DNA of 64,000 bases. Origin: Cryptomeria japonica. Taxonomy: Eukaryota > Streptophyta > Pinopsida > Cupressales > Cupressaceae. The translations under genes were made by a program, and so were the position numbers. Below, in pieces: positions 59,676 through 64,000 of this stretch. The stretch covers positions 103,904,796-103,968,795 of the forward strand of contig NC_081415.1 of assembly GCF_030272615.1 (NCBI RefSeq), written 5' to 3'. Within the stretch, counting starts at the first letter, position 1. Every line of letters begins with the position of its first letter. The notes beneath the pieces are model-generated. The model had not been told where the DNA came from and ran no database searches. It saw nothing but the letters and a program-made list of their open reading frames with translations.

Positions 59676-60900
59676 TGTAAAGCGGAAAATCGCGATCGAA
59701 CCCTAGTTGCTCTCCCCTCTTCCAACTCTGAGGAGAGAGAAGGGAGATCACTAGGGTTGATGGTTTTCACTTAAGGGAGAGACTTTACATTCAAAAGAGG
59801 GGTTGAAACCCACAAGATCCAATCCCACACAAGGCAAGATTGGATGCTAAATGCGTTTCAAGGGTTAAGAAAGCAAGGCTACCCTCTTTTGTAAAGAATG
59901 TTGATAGAAGAATTAAGCTAGGAATGCATAGAAAGTGACAAAGATTCGCTTATAAACTGAGATAGGGATATAGGATGAAGCTGCGGACCTGGAATAGTAG
60001 TAAAATGTTGATACGGCGCTGTCTTGCAAATTTGAGCAAAAGTTGTCGGGACGATGGCGCCCGACGTGCACACGGTCCTCCGAAAAATCCGCGAAACGAA
60101 GGGGGATCTGTTCGTCTCTGCACAAGGATTCCAGATCTTCAATTTCAGCCACGTACCTGCAACCTACACACAGAAAAGTGAAGACGATTGGGGGGTTAGG
60201 GATTAGGGGTTTGCCTTTAGGTCAAACCCCGGTTTTGGAATTAACCAAGAAATGAGAAATGCTGTAAATGTAATGTAAAACAAGTACTAATACCTTGTTG
60301 TAAGGATGTTTGTATCCTTATGTGCGAAGGTATAGATGTTGTTGTTTGTTGTATGTTTGTATGTTGTAGCATGTAATGTGTTGTAAGTGATCTCCTCTTC
60401 AATGGTTGAATCCTTGTCTTGAATGCAACACTTAGCCTTGAATGGAGACTTAGAATGATCAATTGCTTGAAGGAATGCTTGAATGCTTGAATGCTTGAGT
60501 ATAGTTTCCACGCTTGTACACATATGTCCTTCTTATATTTTCTCTACCCCAATGGGAGAGAAAAATGGAGTTTATATACTTGTCATTTAGGGCTGATAGA
60601 CTGATTTTCCCGACCTTAGGCCGACCAGGAAATGATAATTTCCAATTTGCAAACAAAAGGACCCGAAGCCCCATAGGAGACCGGGCCCAAAATAGGGCCA
60701 GGGACCAGGGCGCTGGGCGCCCTGGTCCCACCTCCCGGGACAGCAGGGTGCAAAGGAGGTTCAGGCCAGGGTGCAAGAAAATGCAGTTTTCAGTGTCATG
60801 AGCAAGTTTCGGGGTCTCCATTCAGGTTGCGTGTTGCGTCGCCATCGTGAAGACCGAAATGCAGTCGAAATTGCAAGTGTCACAATTTTAGGATGCTACA
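59676..60900 (-). repeat. Element G 5' LTR
   Basis: 1225 bases, nearly identical to 53084-54340, with the GC-rich palindromic block as a single copy. Confidence 0.95.
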
Positions 60901-60905
60901 TCTTC

Positions 60906-62460
60906 TAACATAGTTGGCTAATACATGCTCGATAGGCTCTGTATGATCTTCTTCATCACTCGGTAACTAAATATTTTCTTCATTTCTTTCTGTAGTTTTC
61001 TTGGTAGGACTTGTCGGTTGAACATAGACAAATTCATCATAATCTTCTAGTTCTTTGGAATTTCCTTCATCATTTCTTTCTGCAAATTCATCAATTTTCA
61101 CATTTGCACTTTCTACTATTTTGTTAGATGATTTTATCAGACATTTAAATGCTTTACTTCTAGAAGAATAACCAAGAAATGTTCCTTCTTCACTTTTCTG
61201 ATCAAACTTGGCATTTCTATCATCCTTGTGTACATAGCATCTACTTCCAAATATTTTAAAATAACTCACATTAGGTTTCTTGTCATACCAGATTTCATAA
61301 GGTGTCTTCAAAGTACATTTCTTCAGTTGTACTCGGTTCAGGGTGTAAACTGCTGTGCTTATTGCTTCTCTCCAAAATGTTTGTGGAACTTTCTTTTTAA
61401 TCATCAGGGTTCTGACACAATCCACAATAGATCTGTTTCTTCTCTCAGCTATTCCATTTTGCTGTGGAGTTCTCGGTGCAGAGACTTGTCTTTTTATACC
61501 ATGATCATTGCAGAATAAGTTGAACTCATTAGATGTGAACTCTCCTCCTCTATTTGATCTAAGACATTTTAGTTGTCTTCCTGTTTGATTTTCAACTCTT
61601 GCCTTGTACCATTTTAACATTTGAAAAGCTTCTTATTTTTCTTTTAAAAACATTACTGACATCATCCTTGAGTAATCATCCACAAATAATATGAAATATT
61701 TATCACCATAATAACTTTGAACTTTCATAGGACCACAAAGATCAGTGTGCATAAGATCTAAAATTCCCTTAGAAGTGTAAGACTTACTTGTAAAGCTTGA
61801 TCTTGTCATTTTGCCAATCTGGCATCCTCGACACATATAATTCTCAGGTTTTTCAAGACTCGATAGACCTCTTACTCGGTGCTTCTTGCTTATTTTGATC
61901 CGATTATCAAAATTTACATGACAAAACCTTTTATGCCATAACCAGGTATCATCTATCTTTGCATACAGACACTTATTCCGAGTTGAGTCAAGGTGAAATG
62001 TGTTACCTTTTGTTTGTGTCCCGGTAGCAGCTAACTTTCCATTCTTGTCATGAACTTTGACAATTCCTTTCTAAAATTCTATTTGGTAACTTATGTTGTT
62101 TAGCTGTGCTACACTCAACAAATTGTATTTCAAACCTTCAACCCAATAAACATCATTGCATCTTGCATTATCAAGAAGTTTTATATATCCTTTACCTTTT
62201 ACCGGACATGGTGCATCATTACCAAATCTTACATAGCCTCCATCATAGTCTTCTAACATAACAAACTTGTGTTTATCACCTGTCATGTGATGTGAGCATC
62301 CACTATCTATGATCCAAGAATCATTAGTATTTATGTGAGATATAAGGGCTTTTTCTTCATACCTTTCTTCATCTGATCCATCTTTGATAGGCACATAAAC
62401 TACTTCCTCTGTATCAGTTTCATCTAATTTATCATCATTGGATTCCTCATCGGCTATTAA
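60906..62460 (-). pseudogene. Element F integrase and protease
   Basis: On the minus strand the protease WIIDSGCSHHMTGD lies near 62310, and the integrase core HTDLCGPM, FVDDYSRM, SNRGGEFT, QQNGIAERRNRSIVD at about 61780-61420. Stops at 62068 (TAG, E has CAG), 61630 (TAA, E has TCA) and 60967 (TAG, also a stop in E). Element G is inserted shortly after the integrase. Confidence 0.93.
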
Positions 62461-63456
62461 GCATGTCTTTCTATCTCTTCTTTTGAAGTCTCGATGTCCT
62501 CTGTAAAGATTATCTTTTTGTCTGTCATCTCGGTAATCTCTCTTTTCAGTAGAATCTTTGTCAGGACAGTTAGAAGCCATATGTCCTATCTTATCACAAT
62601 TGAAACATTTCAAAGGTAGTTTTCCTTTATACTTACCTTTGCCTCTCGGTAACCTTTTGGCTAATAGTGCTTCAAACTCTTCTTGCTTTCTGATTTCCTC
62701 ATACAGTTTGTGTACTTCCTCCATGATCTTATGAAATCTTTCACTTGCTGCACTGTGATCTCCTTCAGAGTACTTATACTTTCTTTTATTGTAATCATTA
62801 GATTCGTCAAGATGAAAAGAACTAAATGCAAATTCAACTTTATTTACCGATGACCCATTGTTATCAAAGTTACTAAACTCAAATGCATGTAGCTTACCAA
62901 TAGTAGCATCTAAAGAAACTGGCATATTAGGTACAAACCTCAATTCATTGATTGTAGAGACTCGGATTGCATAAGCTAGTAGAAGGGTTCTTAACAACTT
63001 ACTTGTTATATTATTTTCTTCAATAGTTCCACCTACTTCTTTGATTTGATTGACAATCTCCTTTAGTCTTGTACTGTACTAGGTTATGTTCTCACTTTCA
63101 TTCATCCTCATATATTCAAGTTGTCCTCTTAGACTATCCACTTTTTCTCTTTGAACATGTTCATCTCCACCATACACAGATATGAGCTTGTCCCACATTG
63201 CCTTTACATCATTGCAGTCTTCTAGATCATTAAACTCTGAATCGGTCAATGCAGATGTTATTTCAATCATTGCTTGGATATGTTCTTGCTTTTCCTTTAT
63301 CTCTTCCATTGTTAATGGATAGGTGCTCAGTGTAATGAAATCATTCTCCAGGTAATATACAACATATTCTCCAACTCCTGATAGGTGCATCTTCATCCTT
63401 TTTTTCCATGTAGAGAAACTTGACTTGTTCAGCTTCGGTGCATCCCTCTTATACGT
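62461..63456 (-). pseudogene. Element F gag
   Basis: Same gag as element E with an intact zinc knuckle CFNCDKIGHMASNC near 62600. The codon aligned with the start ATG of element E reads ACG (63454-63456), so the start is lost, or a later Met (63396) was used. One TAG at 63076-63078 breaks the frame. Confidence 0.92.
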
Positions 63457-63506
63457 CTTTGGATCTTTGCCTCAAGTACCTTTAAACTTTTCTTCTGGAG
63501 TCCAAA

Positions 63507-63518
63507 GCTCTGATACCA
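63507..63518 (-). other. Element F primer-binding site
   Basis: Minus strand TGGTATCAGAGC, exact complement of the initiator tRNA-Met 3' end, two bases from the LTR. Confidence 0.93.
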
Positions 63519-63520
63519 AT

Positions 63521-64000
63521 TGATAGTTTTGATACTTAATGTTAAGTACAGATGCCAAGCTAATAAGATGAGAGGGGGGGTGGGGGGGTGAATCATACAA
63601 ACTTAATCTTCCATAAAAACATCAGATTCAACCTCAGTAACATATACTTCAGTAATATAACCAAAACTGCTAAACATGCAAACTCAAAAGCATATAAACA
63701 TCATAACACTCATAACACCAGATTTAACGTGGAAACCCAAATAGGGAAAAACCACTGTGGGATTTAAGACCCACTAAGAAATATACTCTTCTAGAGTATG
63801 CTTGGTTAAAAGAAAATCCTGTTAAAGATTACAAACACATTGCTAGATGTGACCCAGTTAAGGGATTTCCCTCAGATCTGTTAGGATCTTCACCTTGTTA
63901 GAAGTGACCTTGTTAAAGGATTTCAAACACTCAATCAGAATGTCACCTTGCTAGAGGGTTTTACAAATAAGACTGTTAAGTCCACTCGATTAAGAGATTT
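63521..64000 (-). repeat. Element F 5' LTR, cut by the window end
   Basis: Matches 49578 onward (TGATAGTT..GATACTTAATGTTAAGTA). A G-rich run at 63574-63589 corresponds to the homopolymer run in the other LTRs. Confidence 0.93.

Larger units (their letters stand above)
53084..60900 (-). mobile_element. Element G: young gag-protease-only LTR retrotransposon
   Basis: LTRs 53084-54340 and 59676-60900, perfect target duplication TCTTC (53079-53083 and 60901-60905), primer-binding site 59654-59672, polypurine tract 54341-54356. It holds one uninterrupted 1136-codon ORF (55082-58492) and nothing else recognisable. RT, RNase H and integrase are absent, so it is non-autonomous. The two LTRs differ by roughly 16 substitutions counted by eye plus one 32-base length change, the lowest divergence in this window, so it is a recent insertion. 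Confidence 0.95.
49578..64000 (-). mobile_element. Element F: Ty1/copia retrotransposon of the element E family, split by element G
   Basis: Minus-strand copy. 3' LTR 49578-51049, internal 51050-53083 and 60906-63520, 5' LTR from 63521 past the window end. Removing element G and one TCTTC restores one continuous gag-pol frame, with stops at about 63076, 62068, 61630, 60967, 52779, 52329 and 51798. The frame is less damaged than in element E. Confidence 0.95.

Noticed and set aside
1-64000. tRNA, rRNA or other RNA genes
   Set aside because: No cloverleaf or rRNA signature seen; tRNA-like matches are retroelement primer-binding sites only.

Overview
The window is nuclear DNA of a seed plant, possibly a gymnosperm (an inference from gene structure and repeat style, not tested). 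It holds one host gene, the 3' two-thirds to three-quarters of a plastid isoprenoid gene, followed by about 59 kb of nested LTR retrotransposons and older repeat debris. No RNA gene, CRISPR array or prokaryote-type operon was seen.

1-4500: the last 15 exons of HDS (ispG/gcpE, 4-hydroxy-3-methylbut-2-enyl diphosphate synthase of the MEP pathway), plus strand, all GT-AG introns, frame open to the stop at 4281-4283. The 5' end lies outside the window. 4950-5330 is a decayed antisense Ty3/gypsy reverse transcriptase.

5722-33903 is a nest. The outermost layer, element B, has an LTR starting TGTAGACATC (truncated copy at 5722-6516, full copy at 30818-32744) and an internal part carrying a G-patch (20983-23264 and 29554-30817). 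Inside it lie element D (6517-13529, minus strand, gag-only, long LTR), element A (13530-20982, plus strand, retropepsin plus G-patch, no reverse transcriptase) and element C (23270-29548, a Ty3/gypsy chromovirus with a perfect CCATT target duplication). The B 3' LTR is followed by a primer-binding site and leader, so a second B-type internal region starts there.

33909-41736 is Ty1/copia element E (target duplication GTTAC). Its single-frame polyprotein is broken by 14 point stops, mostly C-to-T or G-to-A changes. 41742-49577 is old debris: a copia-like LTR tail, an antisense gag relic, a 1.34-kb segment bounded by perfect 23-bp inverted repeats, a TTGAACC heptad/hairpin cluster and two tandem duplications.

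49578-64000 is a second copia element of the same family as E, element F, minus strand, running off the window. Element G (53084-60900, target duplication TCTTC) is inserted in its coding region. G is the youngest and most intact layer: its LTRs are nearly identical and it has an uninterrupted 1136-codon gag-protease ORF with no RT, RNase H or integrase, so it must be mobilised in trans if it is active. G and A share PPT sequence, primer-binding site type and LTR start, and so look like two members of one gag-protease-only lineage.
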